From the NCBI GenBank assembly GCA_025450765.1, contig JANWLS010000144.1, forward strand, positions 1 to 34,271: a stretch of DNA of 34,271 bases. Reading direction: 5' to 3'. Below are positions 24,071-32,908 of the stretch, in pieces. Both the position numbers and the translations under genes were made by a program. The notes beneath the pieces were generated by a model. The model ran no database searches. It had not been told where the DNA came from and worked only from the letters and a program-made list of their open reading frames with translations. Position 1 is the first letter of the stretch, and each line of letters opens with the position of its first letter. This DNA is from Vicinamibacterales bacterium (GTDB lineage: Bacteria; Acidobacteriota; Vicinamibacteria; Vicinamibacterales; CAVVIG01).

Positions 24071-24110
24071 CCTTCGACAGGCTCAGGGCGAGCCTGAGCA
24101 GAGTCGAAGG
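24071..24110. repeat. REP-like palindromic repeat
   Basis: CCTTCGAC (24071-24078) pairs with GTCGAAGG (24103-24110) and the inner GCTCAGG (24081-24087) with CCTGAGC (24093-24099), giving a long imperfect hairpin. The CCTTCGACAGGCTCAGG sequence is a common extragenic palindrome in high-GC bacteria. It may also act as terminator between the respiratory cluster and the DUF420 gene. Confidence 0.65.
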
Positions 24111-24176
24111 CTCGCTCGGCATGGCCGCGGGCGCTCCCATCGCTGACTTCCTGGTTTCGACGGTTCTGACCTGATC

Positions 24177-24590
24177 ATGTTTTCCATCGAAGCGCTGCCG
24201 GCCTTGAACGCTGCGCTCAACGGCATCGCGGCCGCCTTGCTGGTGGCCGGCTTCGTGTTCATCCGGCGCGGGCGGGTGGCGCAGCACCGGGCGTGCATGC
24301 TGTCGGCGCTGGGGGTGTCGGTCCTGTTCCTGATTTCGTATCTCACCTACCACGCGCAGGTCGGCGACGTCCGGTATCAGGGGCAGGGCCTCATCCGCGC
24401 GGGCTATTTCGCCATCCTGATTCCCCACATCATCCTGGCGGCCGTCGTCCCGCCGCTGGCGCTCATCACCGCCTCCTTTGGCCTGCTGGGCCGGTTCGAC
24501 CGCCACGTGAAGGTGGCCCGGTGGACGCTGCCGATCTGGCTGTATGTCTCGGTGACGGGCGTGGTGATTTACGCGATGCTGTTTCTGTAG
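24177..24590 (+). CDS. DUF420 membrane protein (YozB/CtaM-like oxidase assembly factor)
   Basis: 137 residues with four helices. The pattern of conserved His in or near helices (AQHRACM, YLTYHAQVGD, LIPHIILA, DRHVKVARWT) is that of the DUF420 family, members of which are needed for making active heme-copper oxidases in Bacillus and Staphylococcus. Its place after heme O synthase fits that role. It is separated from the cluster by about 200 bases holding two repeats, so it may have its own transcript. No strong ribosome site before the ATG. Confidence 0.8.
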   Translation: MFSIEALPALNAALNGIAAALLVAGFVFIRRGRVAQHRACMLSALGVSVLFLISYLTYHAQVGDVRYQGQGLIRAGYFAILIPHIILAAVVPPLALITASFGLLGRFDRHVKVARWTLPIWLYVSVTGVVIYAMLFL

Positions 24591-24645
24591 CGTTCAGGCC
24601 ACGGTGCCCCAGGCCAGCCCGGCGGCTATTGTTTCGCTCGACAAC

Positions 24646-24675
24646 TTGGCGGTAAACTGAAACCGCATATATACT
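24646..24675 (+). promoter_or_regulatory. Candidate sigma-70 promoter for the TPR protein
   Basis: TTGGCG (24646-24651) and TATACT (24670-24675) are 18 bases apart inside the AT-rich patch CATATATACTTACTG, an outlier in this GC-rich region. The ATG at 24708 would have a leader of about 25 bases with AGGGGAG. Confidence 0.55.
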
Positions 24676-24707
24676 TACTGGCCGCGCTTTCAGGGGAGAT
24701 ATCAGAG

Positions 24708-25655
24708 ATGCGTCTACGTGTTCGTCTGCTTCAGGTAGCCGTGATGGCGCTCTGCGTCATCGGGCTGGCCGGATCGGCGCTGGCCCAGATCGGCCGCGTC
24801 GGCGGCTCCGTGAAGGATAGCAAGGGCAAGCCGATCGCGGGGGCCACGGTGACCGCGCAGAACCCGAACGCGTCACCGAGCTCCTTCACCACCAAGACCG
24901 ACAAGAACGGCGACTTCTCCATCATGGGGATGTCGAACGGCGTCTGGACGTTCACCGCGGCCGCGGATGGGTTCGCTCCCTCGTCGGGCAAGCTGAACGT
25001 CGCGACCATCAGCAGCAACCCGCCGGTCGACTTCACGCTGAAGCCGGGCGAGGGTGCGGCGGGCGGCACGTTCGCGGGCGTCAACACCAAGGAGCTGCAG
25101 GGCGAGCTCTCCGCCGCCGACGCGCTCTTCAACCAGAAGCAGTATCAGCAGGCGATCGACGCCTACCAGGCGATCCTGAAGAAGGCGCCGACGCTCACGG
25201 TGCTGAACCTGCAGATTGGCGCCGCGTACCGGAACATGAAGGAGTACGACAAGGCGCTCGCGGTCTACAACGACGTCCTCAAGACCGACCCGAACAACGA
25301 ACAGGCGGTCGTCGCCATCGGCATGACGGACCTCGAGAAGGGCGACCTCGCCGCCGCCGAGGAGACGCTCACCAAGGCGGCGCAGAGCCTGAGCGCCACG
25401 CGCGAGGTCTTCTACTCGCTCGGCGAGGTGAAGTTCGCCAAGGGTGAGACCGACGAAGCGGCGAAGTGGTACCAGAAGGCGTCCGACACGGACCCGAACT
25501 GGGGCAAGCCGCTCTTCAAGCTCGGGCTGGTGGCGCTCAACAAGGGCGACAAGGCCGGCGCGCTGAAGTACCTGCAGAAGGTCGTCGACGTCGATCCGAA
25601 TTCGCCCGAGGCGGCGCAGGCCAAGGCGGTCATCGCTCAGCTGCAGCAGGGGTAA
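24708..25655 (+). CDS. Secreted TPR protein with N-terminal carboxypeptidase-regulatory-like domain
   Basis: 315 residues. A signal peptide (VAVMALCVIGLAGSALAQ) is followed by a beta-sandwich (about 30-115: GGSVKDSKGKPIAGATVTAQ, then GDFSIMGMSNGVWTFTAAAD), then five or so TPR units (about 128-310) with the usual Ala/Tyr/Pro pattern, such as YQQAIDAYQAILKKAP and KALAVYNDVLKTDPNNE. It probably acts as a periplasmic protein-binding scaffold. AGGGGAG lies upstream of the ATG. It begins the plus-strand TPR-rich group and is separated from the next gene by a strong hairpin. No enzymatic motif. Confidence 0.8.
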   Translation: MRLRVRLLQVAVMALCVIGLAGSALAQIGRVGGSVKDSKGKPIAGATVTAQNPNASPSSFTTKTDKNGDFSIMGMSNGVWTFTAAADGFAPSSGKLNVATISSNPPVDFTLKPGEGAAGGTFAGVNTKELQGELSAADALFNQKQYQQAIDAYQAILKKAPTLTVLNLQIGAAYRNMKEYDKALAVYNDVLKTDPNNEQAVVAIGMTDLEKGDLAAAEETLTKAAQSLSATREVFYSLGEVKFAKGETDEAAKWYQKASDTDPNWGKPLFKLGLVALNKGDKAGALKYLQKVVDVDPNSPEAAQAKAVIAQLQQG

Positions 25656-25674
25656 CGGCTGTCCAAGGGTTCAC

Positions 25675-25702
25675 GGCGCCGGCCGCCCTCGCGGCCGGCG
25701 CC
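25675..25702 (+). terminator. Perfect 12-bp all-GC hairpin between the TPR gene and the next start
   Basis: GGCGCCGGCCGC (25675-25686) pairs exactly with GCGGCCGGCGCC (25691-25702) around the 4-base loop CCTC. It lies 19 bases after the TPR stop and 10 bases before the GTG of the following gene. There is no T-run. It could stop or slow transcription, or hide the start region of the next gene. Confidence 0.6.
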
Positions 25703-25712
25703 TGTCCGCTCC

Positions 25713-27905
25713 GTGCGCCGCTCCTGGCGCGCCCCCCTCATCGTCGGCCTCGTCTCGGCTGGCGTCCTCATCGCTGCTGTCTTCGGATGGCGATTCGCGC
25801 GCAGCTCCACCCGCCCCTCCGGCCCGATCATCCTCATCTCGCTCGACACGACGCGCGCGGATCATCTGTCCATCTACGGCTATACGCACGGCCACACGCC
25901 GGCGATTGACGCGCTCGCGCGCGACGGCGTGGTCTTCGAGCGCGCCTACGCGCAGGCGCCGCAGACGCTCCCGGAGCACACCTCGATTCTCACCGGCGAG
26001 CTCCCGTTCCAGCATGGTGTGCGCGACAACCTCGGGTTCACGCTGACACCCGGTGCGGCGACCTGGCCGAGGCTCCTCGCGGCGCACGGCTACGCCACGG
26101 CCGGCTTCGTTTCTTCTTACGTGCTGCGGCCGGACACCGGGATCAACCAGGGATTCGAAACCTACGACGCGGCGATGCCGGCATCATCTCCGGAGACCTC
26201 GGTGGGCGACGTCCGCCGCGATGGACAGCTCACCGAACAAGCGGCCGAACGCTGGATCGACGGACAATCGTCTTCCAGGTTCTTCCTCTTCCTTCATCTC
26301 TATGACGTGCACCGGCCGTATGAGCCCAGGCCGGCGTTCAAGGCGCTGGCGCCGTACGATCAGGAGGTCGCCTACGACGATCAGGAAGTCGGACAACTGA
26401 TCGGGCTGCTGAAGCGCAAAGGTCTGTACGACCAGGCCACGATCGTCCTGCTGTCGGATCACGGCGAAGGGCTCGGCGATCACGGCGAGCTCGAGCACGG
26501 CGTCTTCATCTACGACGACACGATCCGCGTGGCCCTCGTGATGAAACTGCCCGGCAACCGCTCCGCGGGCCGACGGGTGCCCGTGCCCGTGCAGCACATC
26601 GACGTGCTGCCGACGATCCTCGACCTGCTGCACATGTCGCGGCCGTCGGACCTGCGCGGCCGCTCGCTCGTGCCGGCCCTGGACGGCACCGGCACGATCC
26701 CCGAGCAGGGGATTTACGCCGAAGCGATGTACCCGCGGTATCACTTCGGCTGGAGCGACCTCCATTCGCTCACCGATGTGCGCTATCGCTACATCCAGGC
26801 GCCGCATCCCGAGCTGTACGACCTCGAGCGCGATCCGGGCGAGCGGCACAATATCGCCGCGGATCGGCCGCGCGTCGCCGAGGCGATGGCCGCCGCGCTC
26901 ACGCAGATGATGTCCGGCGCGAAAGCGGACGCGCCGTCGCAGGTCTCCCCCGATACGCTCGCGCGCCTGCAGTCGCTCGGCTACGTCGGGACGGTCGCCG
27001 CCGTCTCGCCGTCCACCCCTTCCTCTACGCTGCCCGATCCGAAAGACAAGCTGCCGGTGCTGGAGCGCTATCGGCAGGCGGTCGACGATGCGGACAGCCG
27101 GCAGTTCGAGCCGGCCATTGCGCTGCTGCGGCAGATCGTGGCCGGCGATCCCGAGATGGCCGACGTGTGGGATCGGATCGGCAACATGAGCCTGCGCATC
27201 GGCCGGTCGGCCGACGCGGCTGATGCCTACAAGCGGTTCATTGCGCTCAAGCCGGACCAGCCGATCGGCTACATGGGTGCGGCCACCGCGCTGATGCAGC
27301 TGAAGCAATACGACGCCGCGCTCGAACATGCACGCCTCGCGGCGAGGGTGTCAGGGACTGGCGATCCCCACGGGGCGGCGAACGCGCATGCGCTCGCGGC
27401 GCGCATCGCCATTGCCGCCGGTCACGCCGACGACGCCCGCCAGGAAGCGTTGGCCGCCGAACAGATCGATCCGACGCTGCCGATGAAGGCGTTCGTCGAC
27501 GCGCGCCTGCTCTATGACGAGGGCAAGTACGCCGACGCGCTGCCACATTTCCAGGCCGCGCTCGCGCAGGCGGCTAATCGTCCGGTGCAGGTGCCGGAGC
27601 TCCACTACTACGCCGGCGATACCTTCGGCCGGCTGAACCAGTATCCGCAAGCCGAGCAGCAGTTCAGCGAAGAGCTGAAGTACTTTCCGCAGAACACGCG
27701 CGCCTACGCCGGGCTCGCGATGGTGTATCGCGCCGCCGGGCAGGATGCGCAATCGGATGCGGCCGTCCAGCGTCTCCTGCAGGCCTCGCCGATTCCGGAC
27801 AGCTACGCGCTCGCGGCGAAGCTCTGGACGATGTTCGGGGAGCCGCAGCAGGCGGAGGCGGCGCGCGCTGAGGCACGACGCCGCTTCGGCACGCGAAGGC
27901 AGTAG
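25713..27905 (+). CDS. Membrane-anchored alkaline-phosphatase/sulfatase-fold enzyme fused to TPRs (paralog 1)
   Basis: 730 residues from GTG 25713: N-terminal signal anchor (about 9-26), a sulfatase-like domain (38-400) and TPRs (about 445-725). Metal ligands are seen in LISLDTTRADH (Asp45) and LLSDHGEGLGDHG (Asp249, His250). At the nucleophile position, where sulfatases have C/S-x-P-S-R before LLTG, it has TLPEHTSILTG: Thr85 and His89. Thr is used by phospho- and phosphonate-transferring relatives, so this is unlikely to be a formylglycine sulfatase. The substrate is probably a periplasmic phosphate ester or lipid head group (inference). No ribosome site is visible before the GTG, which lies 10 bases after a 12-bp hairpin. 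Confidence 0.8.
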   Translation: MRRSWRAPLIVGLVSAGVLIAAVFGWRFARSSTRPSGPIILISLDTTRADHLSIYGYTHGHTPAIDALARDGVVFERAYAQAPQTLPEHTSILTGELPFQHGVRDNLGFTLTPGAATWPRLLAAHGYATAGFVSSYVLRPDTGINQGFETYDAAMPASSPETSVGDVRRDGQLTEQAAERWIDGQSSSRFFLFLHLYDVHRPYEPRPAFKALAPYDQEVAYDDQEVGQLIGLLKRKGLYDQATIVLLSDHGEGLGDHGELEHGVFIYDDTIRVALVMKLPGNRSAGRRVPVPVQHIDVLPTILDLLHMSRPSDLRGRSLVPALDGTGTIPEQGIYAEAMYPRYHFGWSDLHSLTDVRYRYIQAPHPELYDLERDPGERHNIAADRPRVAEAMAAALTQMMSGAKADAPSQVSPDTLARLQSLGYVGTVAAVSPSTPSSTLPDPKDKLPVLERYRQAVDDADSRQFEPAIALLRQIVAGDPEMADVWDRIGNMSLRIGRSADAADAYKRFIALKPDQPIGYMGAATALMQLKQYDAALEHARLAARVSGTGDPHGAANAHALAARIAIAAGHADDARQEALAAEQIDPTLPMKAFVDARLLYDEGKYADALPHFQAALAQAANRPVQVPELHYYAGDTFGRLNQYPQAEQQFSEELKYFPQNTRAYAGLAMVYRAAGQDAQSDAAVQRLLQASPIPDSYALAAKLWTMFGEPQQAEAARAEARRRFGTRRQ

Positions 27906-28019
27906 GCACGCGGTCACGCGGAGCACGCGGAGAAAGCCACTCAGGTCGCCACGATGAGCAAGCGCTCACGTAAACAGGTCCGAAGCCAGAAGGCCGAGGC
28001 CCGAGGCCCGAAGTCCGTG
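27906..28019 (+). repeat. Short imperfect direct repeats around the start of paralog 2
   Basis: CACGCGG occurs three times at 27908-27930 (GCACGCGGTCACGCGGAGCA and on), and at 27981-28016 units like CCGAAG, CCAGAAGG, CCGAGGCC recur. They cover the gap and the first coding positions. Simple-sequence expansion is the likeliest cause. Confidence 0.4.
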
Positions 28020-30140
28020 GCCCACAGCCGGCGCGGCGTCGCGGCATTGATTGTCCTGCTCGCGCTCGCCGGGGCCGGCGCCTACTTCTGGCTTGTCCCG
28101 CGTCGCCCCATCGCCGATCTCCATCGCATCGCCGGCCAGAACGTCCTGCTCATCACGATCGACACCCTGCGAGCCGACGCGCTGAGCTGCTACGGCGGGC
28201 CTGCGCAGACGCCCAACCTCGATCGGCTCGCGCGCGACGGCGTCCGGTTCGACTTCGCGCATGCGCAGGCGGTGCTCACGCTGCCGTCGCACACGAGCAT
28301 CCTCACCGGCGAATATCCATTTCAGCACGGCGTGCGCGACAACACCGGCTTTCGGCTGAAAGCTGGGACGCCGACGCTGGCGACGATCCTCAAGTCGCAC
28401 GGGCTCGCCACCGGTGCGTTCGTGAGCGGCTTCCCGCTGAACGCCCGTTTCGGCCTCGATGCCGGGTTCGATGTCTACAACGACGACTTCGGCGAGACGC
28501 GCGGGCCGGCCGATTTCCTGATGGCCTCGCGCACCGCGGGCGAGACGCTGCCGCCCGCGATCGACTGGCTGAAGGCGCAGCACGGTGAATGGTTCGAATG
28601 GATCCATCTGTTCGATCCGCACGCGCCGTACCAGCCGCCGCCGCCCTTCGATCGCGAATACGCGGCCCACCCCTATTATGGCGAGGTCGCGTACGTCGAC
28701 GCCGCGCTCGGACCGCTGTTCGACCTGCTTCGACAGCAAAGCCGGCCGACGCTCGTCATCGTGACGGGCGACCACGGCGAGTCGCTCGGCGATCATGGCG
28801 AGGCGACGCACGGCCTGTTCGCGTACGAATCGACCTTGCGCGTGCCGCTCATCGTGGCGGAGATCGTCCCAGGTGAGCACGAGCCGTCGCGCGGCGAGGT
28901 CGACGAGATCGGCATCCGCCATGTCGACCTGCTCCCCACGGTGCTCGACGCGCTCGGGTTCACGGGCCCATCCGGGCTGCCGGGGCGCAGCTTTCTGGCG
29001 GCGAGCGAACGCCGGTCTGGCGCGGCCCCGCGCGACTCCTATTTCGAGGCGATGGCGCCGATGCTCAACCGCGGCTGGGCACCGCTCGAAGGGGTGATCG
29101 TCGGCCACGACAAGTACATCGATCTCCCCGAGCCCGAGCTCTACAACCTGGGGGCCGATCCGCACGAAGCGCACAACCTGATCGATGATGCGGCCGACGC
29201 CGAAACGCGGCGGACGCTCACGGCGCGCCTGGCCGAATTTCACGCGGATCTGCCCGGCGATCGCCGCACGGAGGATCCGGACGTTGTAGCGCGCCTTCAA
29301 TCGCTCGGGTACGTCTCGGGATCCGCGCCGCGCAAGGCGCGCTATACCGCCGACGATGATCCGAAACGGCTGATCGTGCTCGATCAGATGCTGCACCAGG
29401 CCGTCGACCTGTACGAGCGTCACCAGCCGCAGCAGGCGATTGCGGTCTATCAGCAGATTGTCGACAAGCGGCCGATGTCGCTCGCCTATCAGCAGCTCGC
29501 CTTCGTGCAGTGGGAAACGGGCGATGTGGACGGCGCGATGGCGACGCTGAAACACGCCATCCAGCACGGCCTCACCGACGCGGCCACGCAGGTGCAGCTC
29601 GCCACGTATTTGTCCGAATCCGGGCAACCCGGCGCCGCCCTCCCGATGCTCGAGTCGGTCGCGCGCACGAGCCCGGACGATGTGGAGGGGCTGAACGCGC
29701 TGGGGATCACGTACGCGCGGCTCGGACGAACGAAGGACGCGATGGCGAGCTTCGAGCGCGTGCTGACGATCGATCCGATCGACGGCATGGCGGTCGAAAA
29801 TCTCGGCTCGGTTTATCTCTCCGAGAATCGCCTGACCGACGCAGGCGAGGCGTTCTCGAGGGCGGTCACGATGAATCCCGGATCCTCGCGCGCCCATGCG
29901 GGCCTTGGCGTCGTCCAACTCAAGACGGGACATACGGCCGACGCGGTAGCGAGCTGGAAGCAGGCGGTGGCACTCGATCGGACCAACTACGACGCGCTGT
30001 ACAACCTGGCCGCCGAGCTCGTGCGCGAGGGGAACGTCCCCGAGGCGCGGCCCTACGTGGAGCAGTTCGTGAAAACCGCGCCGCCGGCGCTGTACGAGCC
30101 GGATCTGCAGGCCTTCTCGCGCTGGCTCTCCGTGCACTGA
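27954..30140 (+). CDS. Membrane-anchored alkaline-phosphatase/sulfatase-fold enzyme fused to TPRs (paralog 2)
   Basis: 728 residues, same order as the preceding gene: basic N-terminus, helix (about 28-47), catalytic domain with LLITIDTLRADALSCYGG (Asp70), LTLPSHTSILTG (Thr109 at the nucleophile place, His113), IVTGDHGESLGDHGE, and about eight TPR-like units from residue 470 on. The two genes are clearly paralogs from a tandem duplication but have diverged in the TPR part, suggesting different partners. The first 21 residues are coded by a run of imperfect GAAGxCCxGAGG repeats, so the GTG at 28017 could be the true start. The 48-base gap before it is made of short CACGCGG repeats. Confidence 0.8.
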   Translation: MSKRSRKQVRSQKAEARGPKSVAHSRRGVAALIVLLALAGAGAYFWLVPRRPIADLHRIAGQNVLLITIDTLRADALSCYGGPAQTPNLDRLARDGVRFDFAHAQAVLTLPSHTSILTGEYPFQHGVRDNTGFRLKAGTPTLATILKSHGLATGAFVSGFPLNARFGLDAGFDVYNDDFGETRGPADFLMASRTAGETLPPAIDWLKAQHGEWFEWIHLFDPHAPYQPPPPFDREYAAHPYYGEVAYVDAALGPLFDLLRQQSRPTLVIVTGDHGESLGDHGEATHGLFAYESTLRVPLIVAEIVPGEHEPSRGEVDEIGIRHVDLLPTVLDALGFTGPSGLPGRSFLAASERRSGAAPRDSYFEAMAPMLNRGWAPLEGVIVGHDKYIDLPEPELYNLGADPHEAHNLIDDAADAETRRTLTARLAEFHADLPGDRRTEDPDVVARLQSLGYVSGSAPRKARYTADDDPKRLIVLDQMLHQAVDLYERHQPQQAIAVYQQIVDKRPMSLAYQQLAFVQWETGDVDGAMATLKHAIQHGLTDAATQVQLATYLSESGQPGAALPMLESVARTSPDDVEGLNALGITYARLGRTKDAMASFERVLTIDPIDGMAVENLGSVYLSENRLTDAGEAFSRAVTMNPGSSRAHAGLGVVQLKTGHTADAVASWKQAVALDRTNYDALYNLAAELVREGNVPEARPYVEQFVKTAPPALYEPDLQAFSRWLSVH

Positions 30141-30189
30141 GCGGTGCTATATTCAGGTATTCACCGGGCCTTGCTCACGGAGACGCGGT

Positions 30190-32802
30190 ATGAAATTCCC
30201 CGCCTGTCTCGCCGTTGCCGCGGTTGTGGCCGCCACGGGCCTCGGCGCCGCTCCACCCGCGCCGCCGGCGGACTCCGCCACGTTCAAGGCCGGCGTCGAG
30301 CTGGTCCGGCTGGATGTCCAGGTCACGGACGCCTCGGGCCGTCCGATCCGCGACCTCCGGCAGGATGAAGTCCAGGTGCTCGAGGGCGGCCATCGGCGTC
30401 CCGTGCTCTTCTTCCAGCATGTGACGCCGCCGGCCGAGCCCTACATCGAAGCCGCGCGCCAGACGATCGGCAGCGAGGTGTCGACCAACCAGGGTGCGCC
30501 GCGCGGCCATCTCTACGTCCTCGTCTTCGACCAGGATCACATCACGCCGGGACGCGAGCAGAAGGTGCGGCAGGTCGCCGATCGGTTCCTCCGGACGCGG
30601 CTCCAGCCCGGCGATCGTGTCGCCATCTACGGCATACCGGGTCCCGGTCCCAGCCTGAACTTCACGGGCGACGTCGCGCTTGCCGAGCATGCGCTGGGCA
30701 GCGTGCGCGGCGGCCTCGATCGCGTGGGCGTGGGCGGCCTTGGCTCCATGGGCATCGATGAAGCCTACGAGATCGTTCGCGGCAATGAGCTCGTCCTCCA
30801 GCGCGTCGTCGCCGGCCTGTCGCAGGCGTCGGGAAGCCACGACGCGCTCGCGGACGTGCCGCATCAAGGTGGAGACGATCCGAGCACGTTCCGGAGACTC
30901 GTGCAGGAAGAGGCGCGGACGCTCGTCGGCCAGGCCGACCAGCGCAGCCGGGCGTTTCTCGCGACGTTCAGCGATCTCATCGGCCGGCTTCGCGCGATCG
31001 AGGGACGCAAGACGGTCTTCCTGTTCTCGGAGGGCTTCTATCCAGACCACCTGTCTCGCTCGCTCGAGCAGGTTGCCGCTGCCGCCGCGCGCTCCTACAG
31101 CGTCGTCTACGCCATGGATCTGAACAGCCGGTCGGTCGATCCCACGCGAGCGACACCGCGCGGCGGCGATCAGCAGACGGAAATCCAGAACCGGATCTCG
31201 CCGCTGTCTTCGCTCGCCCTGGCCACCGACGGCCGGCTGGTGAACGATGCGGCCGCCTGGCTCGATCGCTCGATGAACGCCATTGCGTCAGCGTCGGAAG
31301 ATTACTACCTGGTCGGCTTCGAGCCCTCGAGCGCGGCCAGGCACGATCGCGACGGCTACCACGCGGTCGCGGTGAAGGTGACGCGGCCCGGTGCGCGCGT
31401 CAGCACGCGCACGGGATACGCGCTGCCGCCGCCCGCCACCCCGGCCGACCGCCGGCAGGCGATCGACATGGCCATCGCGGCGCCGTTCCCGGAGCAGGCG
31501 ATCCCGATCGACTACACGACCTATCAACTCCGCGCGTCATCGGCCGACCAGACCCTGATCGTCCTGAGTGTCGCGGCCGACCTGCCGGTGGCGTCCGACG
31601 CGGGCCGGACGGCTGACGTCGTGTTCGTGGTCCGGCGCGCGAGCGACGGAAAGGTCGTGGCGAACGGAACCGACAGGATTCCCCTGCCCACCGCTGCAGC
31701 GTCCGGGTCGACCACCGGTGTCGGCACCTATCGCGTGCAGTTCGAGATGACGCCGGGCGATTACCTGATGCGCGTGATCATCCGGGAGCCCGGCGGTCTC
31801 GTGGGAAGCGCCGATCGACGGTTCACCGTGCGCCAGATCGGCGGACCAGGCGTCTCGGCGGGAGATCTTCTGCTTGGCGCGTCCCGCAGCGGCCAGCTTC
31901 CGGCGCGCATCCGCGCGTACCAGGGCGACCTCCTCGTCGGCACCGTGCCGCTCTACGCGCGCGTGGCGCAGCAACTGCAGAACGCGTCGGTGAGCTTCAC
32001 GCTGACGCCGCTCGGACATTCGTCGACGTCGACGATCACCATGAGCGGCCACGCGGGCGCCGTACAGAACGCGACATCGGGACCTGAGCGTGATGCCGAG
32101 GTGGAATTTCCGCTCTCGGGCACGCCGCCGGGCTCGTACCTCGCGAAGGCGGTGATCCACGCCGGCGGGGAGACCGTCGGCGAGATCGAACGGCAGATCA
32201 CGGTGCTCGCCGGGACGGCGCCGGCGGCCCGCACAGCCGATGCGTCCGGGAGCGCCACGCCCAGCCCGGGCGACCACGAGGCGGCGGACGTTCTTCAAGG
32301 GCAGATCGCGCAAACGTTCGTGACGGACCTGGAATTGCGCACCCCGCAAGGATCACCGGCCGCGCAGGCCGCGGCCCTGGCCGCGCGGCAGGATTGGTCG
32401 GGCGCCGAAAAACTGCTTGCGGCCGCGCCTCAGATGAAGACGGGCGACTCAGCTTCGCTGCTCGCACTGCGCGGCCTGGTGCACCTCGCACGGCACGACT
32501 ACGCCGGAGCGTCCAACGCGCTGCGCCAGGCCTTTACGGTCGATCAGAAGGATGCCCGGCTGGCGTTCCTGCTCGGTTGGGCCGATATGGGTGCTGGCGA
32601 CACGCGGCGGGCGATCGGCGACTGGCGCAACGCGGCGCTGCTCGATCCCTCACTCGTGCCGGCACATCTGGCATTGGCGGATGCCTATCTCTCGCTGGCC
32701 AATCGTGCGCTGGCGATGCAGGCGCTCGAAGCGGGCCTGCGCTCGGTCCCGCAGTCGCCGGAACTGCTGGCGAAGCTGACGGCCATCGAGGAAAAGCAGT
32801 AG
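30190..32802 (+). CDS. VWFA-related Acidobacterial domain protein with C-terminal TPRs
   Basis: 870 residues. A signal peptide is followed by VELVRLDVQVTDASGRPIRD and LRQDEVQVLEGG, the hallmark opening of the VWFA-related domain described in Acidobacteria, then a von Willebrand-like alpha/beta region (about 110-400; VLVFDQDHITPG, KTVFLFSEGFY, YYLVGFEPSS). The usual DxSxS metal motif is reduced to DQD. Residues 430-690 are beta-rich, and 710-865 form TPR-like helices. Probably a secreted adhesion or scaffold protein. GGAG precedes the ATG. A second protein of this type begins at 33709. Function of the family is unknown. Confidence 0.85.
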   Translation: MKFPACLAVAAVVAATGLGAAPPAPPADSATFKAGVELVRLDVQVTDASGRPIRDLRQDEVQVLEGGHRRPVLFFQHVTPPAEPYIEAARQTIGSEVSTNQGAPRGHLYVLVFDQDHITPGREQKVRQVADRFLRTRLQPGDRVAIYGIPGPGPSLNFTGDVALAEHALGSVRGGLDRVGVGGLGSMGIDEAYEIVRGNELVLQRVVAGLSQASGSHDALADVPHQGGDDPSTFRRLVQEEARTLVGQADQRSRAFLATFSDLIGRLRAIEGRKTVFLFSEGFYPDHLSRSLEQVAAAAARSYSVVYAMDLNSRSVDPTRATPRGGDQQTEIQNRISPLSSLALATDGRLVNDAAAWLDRSMNAIASASEDYYLVGFEPSSAARHDRDGYHAVAVKVTRPGARVSTRTGYALPPPATPADRRQAIDMAIAAPFPEQAIPIDYTTYQLRASSADQTLIVLSVAADLPVASDAGRTADVVFVVRRASDGKVVANGTDRIPLPTAAASGSTTGVGTYRVQFEMTPGDYLMRVIIREPGGLVGSADRRFTVRQIGGPGVSAGDLLLGASRSGQLPARIRAYQGDLLVGTVPLYARVAQQLQNASVSFTLTPLGHSSTSTITMSGHAGAVQNATSGPERDAEVEFPLSGTPPGSYLAKAVIHAGGETVGEIERQITVLAGTAPAARTADASGSATPSPGDHEAADVLQGQIAQTFVTDLELRTPQGSPAAQAAALAARQDWSGAEKLLAAAPQMKTGDSASLLALRGLVHLARHDYAGASNALRQAFTVDQKDARLAFLLGWADMGAGDTRRAIGDWRNAALLDPSLVPAHLALADAYLSLANRALAMQALEAGLRSVPQSPELLAKLTAIEEKQ

Positions 32803-32823
32803 GCCACGGCCGAGCCGAGGACC

Positions 32824-32899
32824 AGTGAATCCGAGGCGAGGCATCAGCGATAGCTCGGCGTGGGGGTGGGGCCCCACGCCAACTGAAAAATGCTGACAA
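32824..32899 (+). repeat. Dispersed intergenic element, copy 2
   Basis: About 75 bases with GTGAATCC, GCATCAGCGATAGCTCG, the 12-base palindrome GTGGGGCCCCAC (32866-32877) and AACTGAAAAATGCTGACA. It matches copy 1 read in reverse and ends 9 bases before the start of the propeller-like gene, so the end may supply part of its leader (AAGGAGG follows directly). Confidence 0.7.
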
Positions 32900-32908
32900 G
32901 GAGGCACG

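Noticed and set aside
27966-30137. Minus-strand open frame opposite phosphatase-fold paralog 2
   Set aside because: Shadow frame; the plus strand has metal-site motifs and TPRs.
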